This document shows, in pieces, positions 1-7,640 of a stretch of 8,206 bases of DNA. The position numbers and the translations under genes are program-made. How positions within the stretch are numbered: position 1 is the stretch's first letter; every line of letters begins with the position of its first letter. Source of the DNA: an uncultured Bacteroidales bacterium (GTDB lineage Bacteria > Bacteroidota > Bacteroidia > Bacteroidales > P3); NCBI GenBank assembly GCA_937915785.1, contig CALGGY010000095.1:1-8206 (forward strand), in the 5' to 3' direction. Below the pieces are notes generated by a model. It had not been told where the DNA came from. It did not search any database and saw only the letters and a list, made by a program, of their open reading frames with translations.

Positions 1-35
1 AAAGCATGGCTTTGTCGCCGGGTTACTGTTTTTAC

Positions 36-644
36 TCATTCATGCGAAAACACGCAACCGCAATAGTCCTGACGGTATAGCCCGTACTGCCTCGAAAGCT
101 CGATACTTCGCTTGTAGCCCTCGCGTTTTTTGAAATCGTTGGGCAACCACGCCACACCATATTCTACAGCAAGCCCCTGCCCTATCCCGTTCAGTTTCGC
201 GGCATTTTTAAGCGGACTGATGCTCAGCGTGGAGGCAAAATAGTCGAAACCCAACGCCTTTGCCATCTCCGCTGTTTTGCGCAACCGCAAGTCGTAGCAC
301 AAAAAGCACCGCTCGCCACCTTCGGCACAGTGCTCCAACCCTTTCGTAGTGGCAAAAAAAACATCGGGGTTGTAATCGCAGTCCTCCACCGAAACAGCAT
401 TGGCAAAAGGCATTTCCTTTATCAGACGGTTGAGCTCGGCCTTGCGTTTCAGATACTCTTCGGCAGGATATATGTTGGGATTGTAGTAAAAAACCGTAAT
501 CCGGAAAAAATCCGACAGATACTCGAGCACATAGCTGCTGCAGGGGGCGCAGCAGGCGTGCAAAAGCAGAGTGGGTGTAATGGCGTTTTTTTCGTTTTGC
601 CTTATAATATTGTCGAGACGTATCTGATAATTCGCCCTGTCCAT
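36..644 (-). CDS. queH: Epoxyqueuosine reductase QueH
   Basis: A 202-residue cytoplasmic protein of the QueH (former DUF208) family. QueH carries out the last step of queuosine synthesis, reducing epoxyqueuosine to queuosine at wobble position 34 of tRNAs with GUN anticodons (Tyr, His, Asn, Asp). It is an unrelated replacement for the cobalamin-dependent enzyme QueG. Visible family motifs are HACCAPC at residues 29-35, YNPNIYP at 54-60, ERCFLCY at 111-117, STLSISPLKN at 138-147 and DYCGC at 193-197. From family knowledge, the adjacent pair C31/C32 and C113/C116 are the likely iron-sulfur cluster ligands; C195/C197 near the C-terminus may also be redox-active. Length is normal and all key cysteines are present, so the gene looks intact. 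The ATG lies 6 bases after the stop of the upstream secreted-protein gene. No TAnnTTTG promoter is visible between them, so transcription from the upstream gene is likely but unproven. The stop lies 35 bases from the window edge and no convincing terminator is seen there. Confidence 0.95.
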   Translation of the reverse strand: MDRANYQIRLDNIIRQNEKNAITPTLLLHACCAPCSSYVLEYLSDFFRITVFYYNPNIYPAEEYLKRKAELNRLIKEMPFANAVSVEDCDYNPDVFFATTKGLEHCAEGGERCFLCYDLRLRKTAEMAKALGFDYFASTLSISPLKNAAKLNGIGQGLAVEYGVAWLPNDFKKREGYKRSIELSRQYGLYRQDYCGCVFSHE

Positions 645-650
645 ATTATT

Positions 651-3600
651 TTACTTTATCACCTGTATTGTGCCGTTGCGCTGTATGTTGCCTAAATAGC
701 CTTTGGCCGAGAAACGGTAGTAGTATGTGCCATCGGGGTCGTTGTTTTGTGATGGATCCCAGAAATCCTCTCGGGTTGAGATATTCTCCTTATGGTAAAC
801 CTTGCGGCCCCAGTGGTTGTAGATATACAGCTCGTTGTCCGTGTATCCGCCGCCGTCTATCAGGTTCTTTATTTCAAAAATATCGTTTATCCCGTCGCCG
901 TTTGGCGTAACGGTGTTGGGGAATTGCAACAAATCGTTGATAATCAACACTGTATTTTCAACAGTATCCACACACGACACTGTACCGCCGCTTGCTGTGC
1001 GCACTTGGTTTACGGTGATAAGGCGCACAAGGTTGGCCCCCGAAAATTCGTTGGTGGAACAAGTCCAACGGTGCTCCGGTTCGAACTCGTTGTTGTAATA
1101 CGATGGATTGGAGGTGTGGCAGAACACTTCCCAATTATACACATTGGTGGGATTGGGAGTGGTAAGGTTCACAAACTTCACTGTGGGGTCGGTAACGGTG
1201 ATGATTGGGGGTGTCCACGAAAAACTGCCGTGGGGGAAGCTGTACACGTATGCCGTACGCGAAACGGTGTCCAAGCAACCTTCGGCACTAACAATGTAGC
1301 AGTAGAACTGATATGTTCCGGCATTGCTGTAGGTGTGTGTCGGGGCGTTGTTGTTGGGGGTTGTGGAACCGTCGCCCCAGCTCCAGCTGTAGGTATTGCC
1401 TTGGCTTAGCGAGTTCACATCCCTTATACTCATGGTATATGGCACACACGATTCGTAAATGGCGGGGTCGAAGGTGGGCAGTGGCACGGTGTCTATGTCC
1501 ACATGGAACGAGAGCACTGTTTCGCAACCCAGCTGGTCCCACACATGAACGGTCATGGTGGTGGAGTCGGGCGGATATATGTCTATGTCGCGGCTTGTGG
1601 CGCCGTTGCTCCATTGGAAACGCTGCGCCGTGGCACCATTAACCTGAATATGGGCGCGGGTGTTGATACAAACCACCGAGTCGCCGGAAATTGTAGGAGC
1701 CTGTGGAGCGTGGAAAGTTACGGTGTAGTACGAAGTGTCGGAACATTCGTCGCCGGCAAGGCCTACCACAAGCATAATGGTGTATGTGCCCGGCTGGCGG
1801 TATGTGTGGCTGCCGGGGTTGCGCGATGCTGTAGATGTGCCGTCGCCCCAGAACCAATAGAACGACTCGCAGTCGCCTATGGAGTTGGTGTCGGTGACAC
1901 TGATGGAGGTGTAGCTGCGGTTCACCACGTTCACTGTGTAGTTACAGCCCGTGGTGTCGAGAGCTGCCGTAAAACGGGAGTGCGGGAAACGCGGTGCGGC
2001 CATGGTGGACATGGTAAATTTGCAAGATGTGTCATCCACAAACGACACCTCGCAGTAATAGGTGGAACTGTCTATGTCCACCTGCACCGTCTGCAGGGTG
2101 GAGGTCCATCCGGGCAGGCTGGGGTTGTACCATCGGTAACGGAAACCCGAAGGCGCAGTAAGTGTGGCGTGTTGGGCGTTATTGCCGCAGGTGTTGGCAA
2201 CAATACGTGCTTTGGAGCAGCCCAAGGTATAATAAACGTAGCAGCAGTGGTTGGGGCCCGACTGTCCGCAGTTGAACGAGGTAACACGTATGCGTATTGT
2301 CTGGCCATGGTATGCCGAAATGTTCAGTCCCAGCGGGGTCCAGTCTCTCGCTCTCAATCCGTTGGCGTAAGTGGTACCGCTTATTGACTGAGTCCTTATG
2401 GCTCCGGTGTTAGAGTCTACAATGGTATCGATATACGAGAAAGACCCATTGTGGGTGTACCAAGTGCCAGGAATGGAGCCGTTGGTAACCTCGGTGGCGT
2501 TATAGTCGGCAGCACCGCAGGTGGGACTGATAAGGTTGTTCTGCTGGTCCAATATTTCAAACACAAAACGTGGCTGTTGGGTTGCGCTATGCCCCACATC
2601 GTTGAACACGGCGGCGTATTTGAACAGAAGGATGTCGGCATTTGCCGTATCCACCACGTATGAATACGATACGGACTGACAGATGTATCCGCCGTAGAAA
2701 GAGCCTAAACGCACCGATTCGCATTCGTCGGGGGGTATTTTAGACAATTGCGGAAACAGCGGGTCGCGGGAGTTGGGGTCGGTGTTTACTGTGTGCAGGC
2801 TGCCTGGCGAACCAGATGCTGTGCCATAGGCTCCGGGGCCGAGATCTATAACGCCCGTGTTGGCATAGGGACCTGGGTATGTAGCAGTGTATTGCTGATA
2901 ATACTGGTATCTGCCATAGGTACATGTAACCCCGGGTCCTCGCAGGTTGGTGAAATCTATACAGCGCATACCTGTGCAGTAGCGGTAGTTGAGCGGGTCA
3001 CTGTAGTTGCTGGTGTCGCCGTTGGGACAGATGGCGCGTATTATGAATTCGTACGTTACATCGGCCTGTAGTCCGCAGATGGTGTCGGGCTTCGAAGTAG
3101 TGTAAATCTTGGTGCCGTTGCCGTGCGTAAAGCCGCGTTGGCCGTATTCTATTATCCAGCCTGTGGGCTGAGGGTTGCCGTAGTCGGTCCACGTAATGGA
3201 AATGCAGCCGTTGCCCAAATCAGTTTTTGTGATATTCATTGGCTTTGGGCACGTAACAGGAGTGAGGCAGATATTGTCCACTGCTGCCGGAGGCGCATAA
3301 ACCGATGTGTTGTTGTACCAAAAAAACACCAAGAAATAGTCCATAGTATTGGGTACCTGCACTATGGGGTTGTTGAAATTGGTCCATGTCGTCTGGTTTT
3401 GCATAGCCCCCGCGTCGAGCGAAATGGTTCCGGCGGGCAGCGATGTGGCCGAAAGGCCGGTAAGCACCTGACCTCCTGTCAGTGTAGTTGAGGCTGCCGG
3501 TATCAGGAATGCACGCATATATCCATAGTAAGTGGTGCCACTAACATAGCCTCGTGCCATCCAGTCGTAGGTAATTTCGTAAACACCTGCCGGGACATGT

Positions 3601-3890
3601 ATGCGCCTGTAGGCGTAGGAGTTTGTAACAACGCCGCTATAGCCATGACTGCCGCCGCCGTCGGTGGAGATATACATGCTGTACAGCCCTGTGCCAGTCT
3701 GCGTAGCAAAGCCTATGGCCCATTTGTTTGTGGCATCGTTGGCAAAACGCCAATAAGCCCGTTCTACTGCGTTTTCGAAATCGCAACAATACGGTACGCT
3801 GTCGGTTGCGGTCTGAGAACGGGCTATAGCAGGCATGGCCAATATCAATCCCATCACTAACATCTGAATGGTTGCTCTTACTCTATTCAT
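651..3890 (-). CDS. Large T9SS type B sorting domain-containing adhesin-like protein (paralogue A)
   Basis: A 1079-residue predicted cell-surface or secreted protein. Residues 1-25 are a signal peptide: a basic start, a hydrophobic core, and an end near ARSQ. Then follow: an N-terminal module at about 32-210 opening with VPYCCDFEN, as in the cleaved-adhesin / choice-of-anchor J type; a fibronectin type III-like domain at about 214-303; a second jelly-roll-like module at about 310-560 with SVRLGS, QPRFVFEILD and WTPLGL; an Ig-like segment at about 565-625; PKD domains with WGDG and GTY motifs at about 640-725 and 801-880; an Ig-like segment between them at about 730-800; and a divergent segment to about 980. 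Residues 987-1079 form the gliding-motility / T9SS type B sorting domain, with TPNGDGINDIFEI, LYIYNHWGR and a GTYYYRF near the end. This domain should direct export through the T9SS. No catalytic motif was recognised, so adhesion is an inference. The ATG at 3888-3890 fits the signal peptide. The gene is a full-length paralogue of its upstream neighbour and may be co-transcribed with queH. Confidence 0.9.
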   Translation of the reverse strand: MNRVRATIQMLVMGLILAMPAIARSQTATDSVPYCCDFENAVERAYWRFANDATNKWAIGFATQTGTGLYSMYISTDGGGSHGYSGVVTNSYAYRRIHVPAGVYEITYDWMARGYVSGTTYYGYMRAFLIPAASTTLTGGQVLTGLSATSLPAGTISLDAGAMQNQTTWTNFNNPIVQVPNTMDYFLVFFWYNNTSVYAPPAAVDNICLTPVTCPKPMNITKTDLGNGCISITWTDYGNPQPTGWIIEYGQRGFTHGNGTKIYTTSKPDTICGLQADVTYEFIIRAICPNGDTSNYSDPLNYRYCTGMRCIDFTNLRGPGVTCTYGRYQYYQQYTATYPGPYANTGVIDLGPGAYGTASGSPGSLHTVNTDPNSRDPLFPQLSKIPPDECESVRLGSFYGGYICQSVSYSYVVDTANADILLFKYAAVFNDVGHSATQQPRFVFEILDQQNNLISPTCGAADYNATEVTNGSIPGTWYTHNGSFSYIDTIVDSNTGAIRTQSISGTTYANGLRARDWTPLGLNISAYHGQTIRIRVTSFNCGQSGPNHCCYVYYTLGCSKARIVANTCGNNAQHATLTAPSGFRYRWYNPSLPGWTSTLQTVQVDIDSSTYYCEVSFVDDTSCKFTMSTMAAPRFPHSRFTAALDTTGCNYTVNVVNRSYTSISVTDTNSIGDCESFYWFWGDGTSTASRNPGSHTYRQPGTYTIMLVVGLAGDECSDTSYYTVTFHAPQAPTISGDSVVCINTRAHIQVNGATAQRFQWSNGATSRDIDIYPPDSTTMTVHVWDQLGCETVLSFHVDIDTVPLPTFDPAIYESCVPYTMSIRDVNSLSQGNTYSWSWGDGSTTPNNNAPTHTYSNAGTYQFYCYIVSAEGCLDTVSRTAYVYSFPHGSFSWTPPIITVTDPTVKFVNLTTPNPTNVYNWEVFCHTSNPSYYNNEFEPEHRWTCSTNEFSGANLVRLITVNQVRTASGGTVSCVDTVENTVLIINDLLQFPNTVTPNGDGINDIFEIKNLIDGGGYTDNELYIYNHWGRKVYHKENISTREDFWDPSQNNDPDGTYYYRFSAKGYLGNIQRNGTIQVIK

Positions 3891-3982
3891 ATTTTAAGGA
3901 CTTTTTTTATTTATAAACTATTCTTTTTTATTTTTCAAACTACTTTTGTTCTATATCCATATATTTTTCAGCACATTACACT

Positions 3983-4011
3983 TGTTTCGGCAACAAAATG
4001 GTGCCGAAACA
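3983..4011 (-). promoter_or_regulatory. Perfect 10-bp inverted repeat in the leader of paralogue A
   Basis: TGTTTCGGCA (3983-3992) and TGCCGAAACA (4002-4011) are exact reverse complements separated by 9 bases. The repeat lies just downstream, on the minus strand, of the -7 element at 4018-4025, so it falls at or within a few bases of the predicted 5' end of the paralogue A transcript and about 100 bases before its start codon. It could be a 5' stem-loop that stabilises the mRNA or controls translation, or a DNA operator that a dimeric regulator binds near the transcription start. No T-run follows it on the minus strand, which argues against a terminator for the upstream paralogue. The symmetry is seen directly; the role is inferred. 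Confidence 0.55.
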
Positions 4012-4017
4012 GTGTCG

Positions 4018-4049
4018 CAAAGATACGTTTTTTTTGCGAATATTTCAAG
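4018..4049 (-). promoter_or_regulatory. Bacteroidota-type promoter of paralogue A
   Basis: Read on the minus strand, CTTG (4049-4046), a 20-base spacer and TATCTTTG (4025-4018) match the primary sigma factor consensus of Bacteroidota, TTTG / TTG then TAnnTTTG. Transcription should begin roughly around 4010-4014, giving a leader of about 120 bases before the ATG at 3890. The core TTCG-N11-TATCTTTGC is repeated in front of the paralogue at 7415-7438. A promoter here means that paralogue A, possibly with queH, can be transcribed independently of the upstream gene. No convincing terminator hairpin is seen between the two genes. Confidence 0.6.
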
Positions 4050-4163
4050 TTTTTTGCCTTTTCTACGTCCATAACACATAGGTATATCATTATCAATCAT
4101 CCATTTAACATCGTTTGGCTGTATTCATTGGGTTATTTGCCTGTCATTTACCGGTTTGGTTTG

Positions 4164-7100
4164 TTATCGCAGCAGTTCCACAACGCCGTTGCGTTGCACA
4201 TTTCCTGTATGCCCTTTGGCGGAGAAGCGGTAGTAGTATGTCCCCGTCATTTCGTTGGTTAGCGAGGGGTCCCAGAAATCCTCACGGGTTGCGATGTTTT
4301 TCTTGTAATACACCAGTCGTCCCCAGTGGTTGTAGATATAGAGTTCGTTGTCGGTGTAGTTGCCGCCGTCGATGAGGTTTTTTATCTCGAATATGTCGTT
4401 CAGTCCGTCGCCGTTGGGGGTTATAACGTTTGGAAACTGCAAGAAATCGTTGAGTATGTAAATTACGTAGTCGATGCTGTCGACGCAGGTAAATTCGTAA
4501 AGCGGCACTCGTATTGGAGTGTAGGCTATGAGTTGTATTCTGCGGAATCCCACGTCGCTGTTGTCGGTTACCGGCCAGCGGAAATGTGGCTCGTATTCTG
4601 CCGATGCGTCAAACATTCTGTTTTCTGACGAGTCGGAATAGAATCGCCACAGGTAGTAGTTTTGTTCGGGTTCGTGCGGGTAGCTGAGGTTTTGTATGTG
4701 CATTTCGGGCTGTTGTATTTTTCCGAAGAACGGAGCCCATTGGAATTCGGCTTGAGTGTAGGCCATGGAGAAGGCTTCGAAATGCACGGTGTCGCGGCAG
4801 TCTTTTGCCGATTGCAGGAAACACCAGCCTTTATACGTGCCGGCGTAGCAGTATTGGTGCTGTGCTTCGTTGCCACCGATGGTGCTGTCGCCGTCGCCCC
4901 AATACCATGCGTAGCTGTTGGTTTCGCTGCGCGGGTTGCGGTCGAGCATGTGCACTGTAAGCGGGTGGCAATCGGCAAAATAGAGGGTGTCGAAAATCGG
5001 TTTGGGCACGCTGTCGGGCAGCACGTTTATAGCAAGGTCGGTAACACAGCCCATAAAATCGGTTACGTGGACCACGAAATGGTAGGGCCTGTTCCTCATT
5101 GTGCGTGTTATTTGCTGTGTTGAGTCGAAAGTGTTCCACCTATAGCCGACGGCGGTGTTGCTCAGCACTCTGATGGTGAACTCCTTGTCGCGGCAAACGA
5201 TGGTGTCGCCTTCCATTTGCGGCACTTCGGGTTCGGGGAAAGTCAGGGTTTGGTAAGTGGTGTCGTAGCATCCCAGTATGGTGTCGCCTGCTATAAGCAT
5301 AATGGTGTATGTGCCGAAACGAGTGTAGGCGTGCGGCTGTGGGTTGGCTCGGTTTGAGGTGGTGCTGTCGCCGAAGTCCCAGAAAAAAGTGTTGCAGTTG
5401 TAGGCCACGTTGTTGCCGTTATAGTCCGACGAGTAGCTTGTGTTTTCGAAACTAACGTAAGTGGTGCAGTTCTCAAAAGTTTGGTTCATCACAAAATTGG
5501 CGTGTACGTACTGGTTTTCAACAAAATTGCGGTTGGCCACCATCGACAGTGTGAAACGGCATGCCGAGGTATCGTCGCCAAAGAAAATGTCGCAATAATA
5601 AGTTGAGCTGTCGAGAGTTATGTATATGATGCGCGATGTGTCGGAGAAGGCTGGATTTGCGGAGTTGCGCCAGCGGTAGTGGAAGCCTTCGGGTGCTGCA
5701 AGTTCTGCTTTCGACGAATTGCCCGACGATGCGCACACACGTGCTGAGATGCGCGACTTTTGGCACCCGAGGTTGAAATATGCGTAACCGAAATGGTTCT
5801 TTGCCCCTTGTCCGCAGGCATAGGTGGTGAGGCGCACGGTTATTGTTTGCCCGTTGTAGTCGGCCACGGCCAGTCCCACCGGAGTCCAGTTGCGCCAATA
5901 GGTATGGTTGTCGATGCCTGTGTGCCAAGCGGTGTCGGCATATACGTTGTCGGGGGTGAAATCTGCGTAGTAGCAGACTCTGTCGATTAGCGAGTTGGTG
6001 CTGTCGAGAATTTCGAGCATGAAACGGGGTTTGCGTGCCATGGTGTGGCCGCTGGGGTTGTAAAGCACGCAGGCATATTCGAGCTGCAGAAGGTCGGCGG
6101 CGTTGGTATCCACGGTAATTTGGTACGATATGCTTTGGCAAATCCATTTGCCGTGTACGGAGCCCAAGCGTACGGAATAGTTGCCGTGAGGCGGCACTGT
6201 GTTGAGCTGTCCGCCAGTCCACCGGTCGGTTTCGAAGGGGTCGTAGTGCACGGTGTGGCGGCTTGAGTACATGCAGGTGGCCGAGTTGCCATAATTTTGC
6301 GAGCCATAATTTAGGATGGCTGTGTCGGAATGCGGGCCATAAAACTCCCCTACTGTATCGCCGAACTCCTCGTATTGTCCGTAGGTGCACCATGTGCCGG
6401 GGGCTTTAAGGTCGGAGAAATCGCGGCACAGCGGGGTTTCTTCGGAGAAACGCATACGCAACGGGTCGCTATACGGGCTGTAGGTTCCGTCGGGGCAGAG
6501 AGCCTGAACATATATGTCGTACAACGAATCGGGTTGCAGGCCGCACAGGGTGTAAGGCTTACTGTTGGTTGTAACCCTTGTGCCGTTGCCAGGCATGAAA
6601 CCGCGCGGGCCATACTCTATAGTCCATGAACTTGGGGCCGGAATTTGGGCATCCTCCCAATCGAGGCGTACGCAGCCGTAGCCCAAATCGGCTTTTACCA
6701 ATGCGTACGGTTTGGGGCATGGGGCGGCATTTATGCTTATGTTGTCTATTACCGGGCTATAGCCAAGGTTGCCTATGTATGCTGGAAAATTGTTGCCAAA
6801 GAAAAAGAAAACCAAGTAGTAGTCGCCGGTTTGAGGCACCTGCACCATGGGGTTGGAGAAGAAGTTCCACATACCGTCCCAAACGGGCTGGGCACCACTT
6901 TGGTCGATGGGTATGGCGTTTTGAGGCAAACGGCTGGCCGAAAGTCCTGGATAGCGCACTCCGGCAGTGATGGTGGCCGACACCGGCAAAAGAAACACCC
7001 TCATATACGAGTGCACTATGTAGTTGGTCATAGCGCCGTAGAAATTCCAATAGAAACTGACATCGTACAAACCGGCATCGAGGTGCACCCTGCGGTAGGC

Positions 7101-7370
7101 ATAAATGTTGGTGGAATCGAACTGGCCGTAGGTAGGCGACAGCCCATTATTTCCAGAAACAAACAATGCTCCCGAACCGGCATACACCATCGCTCCGCCT
7201 ATTATCCACTGGTTTACGGGTATGTTGGCCATCTGCCAAAAAACATTTTCGGCCGAATTTTCGAAATCGCAGAAATAGGGTACCGTGGCCGTGGCATTTT
7301 GCGATATCACAGCACCATTTACAGCCAGAAAAGCCGCAAACGACAGCAATATTTTTTTCAGCTTGGTCAT
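4164..7370 (-). CDS. Large T9SS type B sorting domain-containing adhesin-like protein (paralogue B)
   Basis: A 1068-residue predicted secreted or surface protein, co-linear with paralogue A. Residues 1-23 are a signal peptide with a lysine-rich start, a hydrophobic core and an end near VISQ. Next come a VPYFCDFEN N-terminal module (about 29-214), a fibronectin type III-like domain (about 218-308), a second jelly-roll-like module (about 315-540) with SVRLGS, KPRFMLEILD, WTPVGL and HFGYAYF, an Ig-like segment (about 545-605), a PKD domain with FFWDFGD and GTYTI (about 625-712), an Ig-like segment (about 715-785), a second PKD domain with WYWGDGD and AGTY (about 790-870), and a divergent segment to about 970. 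Residues 976-1068 are the type B sorting domain. By eye that domain matches paralogue A at 70 of 93 positions, more than elsewhere in the proteins. Export through Sec and then T9SS is expected from the signals. No catalytic motif was recognised, so a binding or adhesion role is inferred. The ATG at 7368-7370 fits the signal peptide. The gene has its own promoter in the divergent gap shared with aroK. Confidence 0.9.
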   Translation of the reverse strand: MTKLKKILLSFAAFLAVNGAVISQNATATVPYFCDFENSAENVFWQMANIPVNQWIIGGAMVYAGSGALFVSGNNGLSPTYGQFDSTNIYAYRRVHLDAGLYDVSFYWNFYGAMTNYIVHSYMRVFLLPVSATITAGVRYPGLSASRLPQNAIPIDQSGAQPVWDGMWNFFSNPMVQVPQTGDYYLVFFFFGNNFPAYIGNLGYSPVIDNISINAAPCPKPYALVKADLGYGCVRLDWEDAQIPAPSSWTIEYGPRGFMPGNGTRVTTNSKPYTLCGLQPDSLYDIYVQALCPDGTYSPYSDPLRMRFSEETPLCRDFSDLKAPGTWCTYGQYEEFGDTVGEFYGPHSDTAILNYGSQNYGNSATCMYSSRHTVHYDPFETDRWTGGQLNTVPPHGNYSVRLGSVHGKWICQSISYQITVDTNAADLLQLEYACVLYNPSGHTMARKPRFMLEILDSTNSLIDRVCYYADFTPDNVYADTAWHTGIDNHTYWRNWTPVGLAVADYNGQTITVRLTTYACGQGAKNHFGYAYFNLGCQKSRISARVCASSGNSSKAELAAPEGFHYRWRNSANPAFSDTSRIIYITLDSSTYYCDIFFGDDTSACRFTLSMVANRNFVENQYVHANFVMNQTFENCTTYVSFENTSYSSDYNGNNVAYNCNTFFWDFGDSTTSNRANPQPHAYTRFGTYTIMLIAGDTILGCYDTTYQTLTFPEPEVPQMEGDTIVCRDKEFTIRVLSNTAVGYRWNTFDSTQQITRTMRNRPYHFVVHVTDFMGCVTDLAINVLPDSVPKPIFDTLYFADCHPLTVHMLDRNPRSETNSYAWYWGDGDSTIGGNEAQHQYCYAGTYKGWCFLQSAKDCRDTVHFEAFSMAYTQAEFQWAPFFGKIQQPEMHIQNLSYPHEPEQNYYLWRFYSDSSENRMFDASAEYEPHFRWPVTDNSDVGFRRIQLIAYTPIRVPLYEFTCVDSIDYVIYILNDFLQFPNVITPNGDGLNDIFEIKNLIDGGNYTDNELYIYNHWGRLVYYKKNIATREDFWDPSLTNEMTGTYYYRFSAKGHTGNVQRNGVVELLR

Positions 7371-7415
7371 CGGATAATGTTTCTTCTATTTTATATATAG
7401 ACACTTAACGCACTG

Positions 7416-7443
7416 CAAAGATACACATTTTTTACGAAATAAA
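7416..7443 (-). promoter_or_regulatory. Bacteroidota-type promoter of paralogue B
   Basis: On the minus strand the -7 element TATCTTTG (7423-7416) matches TAnnTTTG exactly. The -33 region is weaker: a TTTA at 7443-7440 lies 16 bases upstream, and no proper TTTG is seen. The segment TTCG-N11-TATCTTTGC (7438-7415) is the same as in the promoter of paralogue A, which strengthens the call. The predicted leader is short, about 40 bases, and lacks the strong hairpin present in front of paralogue A. Confidence 0.5.
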
Positions 7444-7640
7444 CTATATTTTTCGCATAAAAAAACGACTGGACATCTGATGGTTCATCACACAGAGCAA
7501 AAGATTCTGCAAAATCAGCGACATACAGAAGCCACCTTATTACTGCAAGCCGACGCAAGCGGAACGGATATTGCCAAACACAGGCAAAACACACAATAAT
7601 TGCGTTTTTTTTCTGTTTTAAACAAACAAAAAAACGAGTG

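Noticed and set aside
1..13. Short inverted repeat AAAGC-ATG-GCTTT at the left edge, a possible terminator after queH
   Set aside because: The stem is only 5 bp with a 3-base loop and the window ends there, so a following T-run cannot be checked.
1503..2387. A 294-codon open frame on the plus strand inside paralogue A
   Set aside because: It is antisense to a gene with clear domains, its translation is rich in Val, Gly, Arg and Cys with no recognisable motif, and long antisense frames are common opposite such repetitive Thr/Tyr/Asp-rich genes.
5518..6393. A 291-codon minus-strand frame inside paralogue B
   Set aside because: It is an overlapping frame of the real gene with an Arg/His/Leu-rich translation and no domain, consistent with a shadow.
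6645..7400. A 251-codon plus-strand frame opposite the 5' end of paralogue B
   Set aside because: It runs antisense through the signal peptide and first domain, has no recognisable motif, and ends in the divergent promoter region.
7571..7587. Inverted repeat TTGCC-N7-GGCAA upstream of aroK
   Set aside because: A 5-bp stem is too short to distinguish from chance, and the T-run at 7604-7612 is 17 bases away.
7391..7594. A 67-codon minus-strand frame in the divergent gap
   Set aside because: It overlaps the predicted promoter of paralogue B and has no coding signature beyond being open.
7571..7604. Possible aroK promoter, TTG-N23-TAATTGCG
   Set aside because: The -7 box lacks the TTTG ending and the spacer is at the long limit; no better match was found in the gap.
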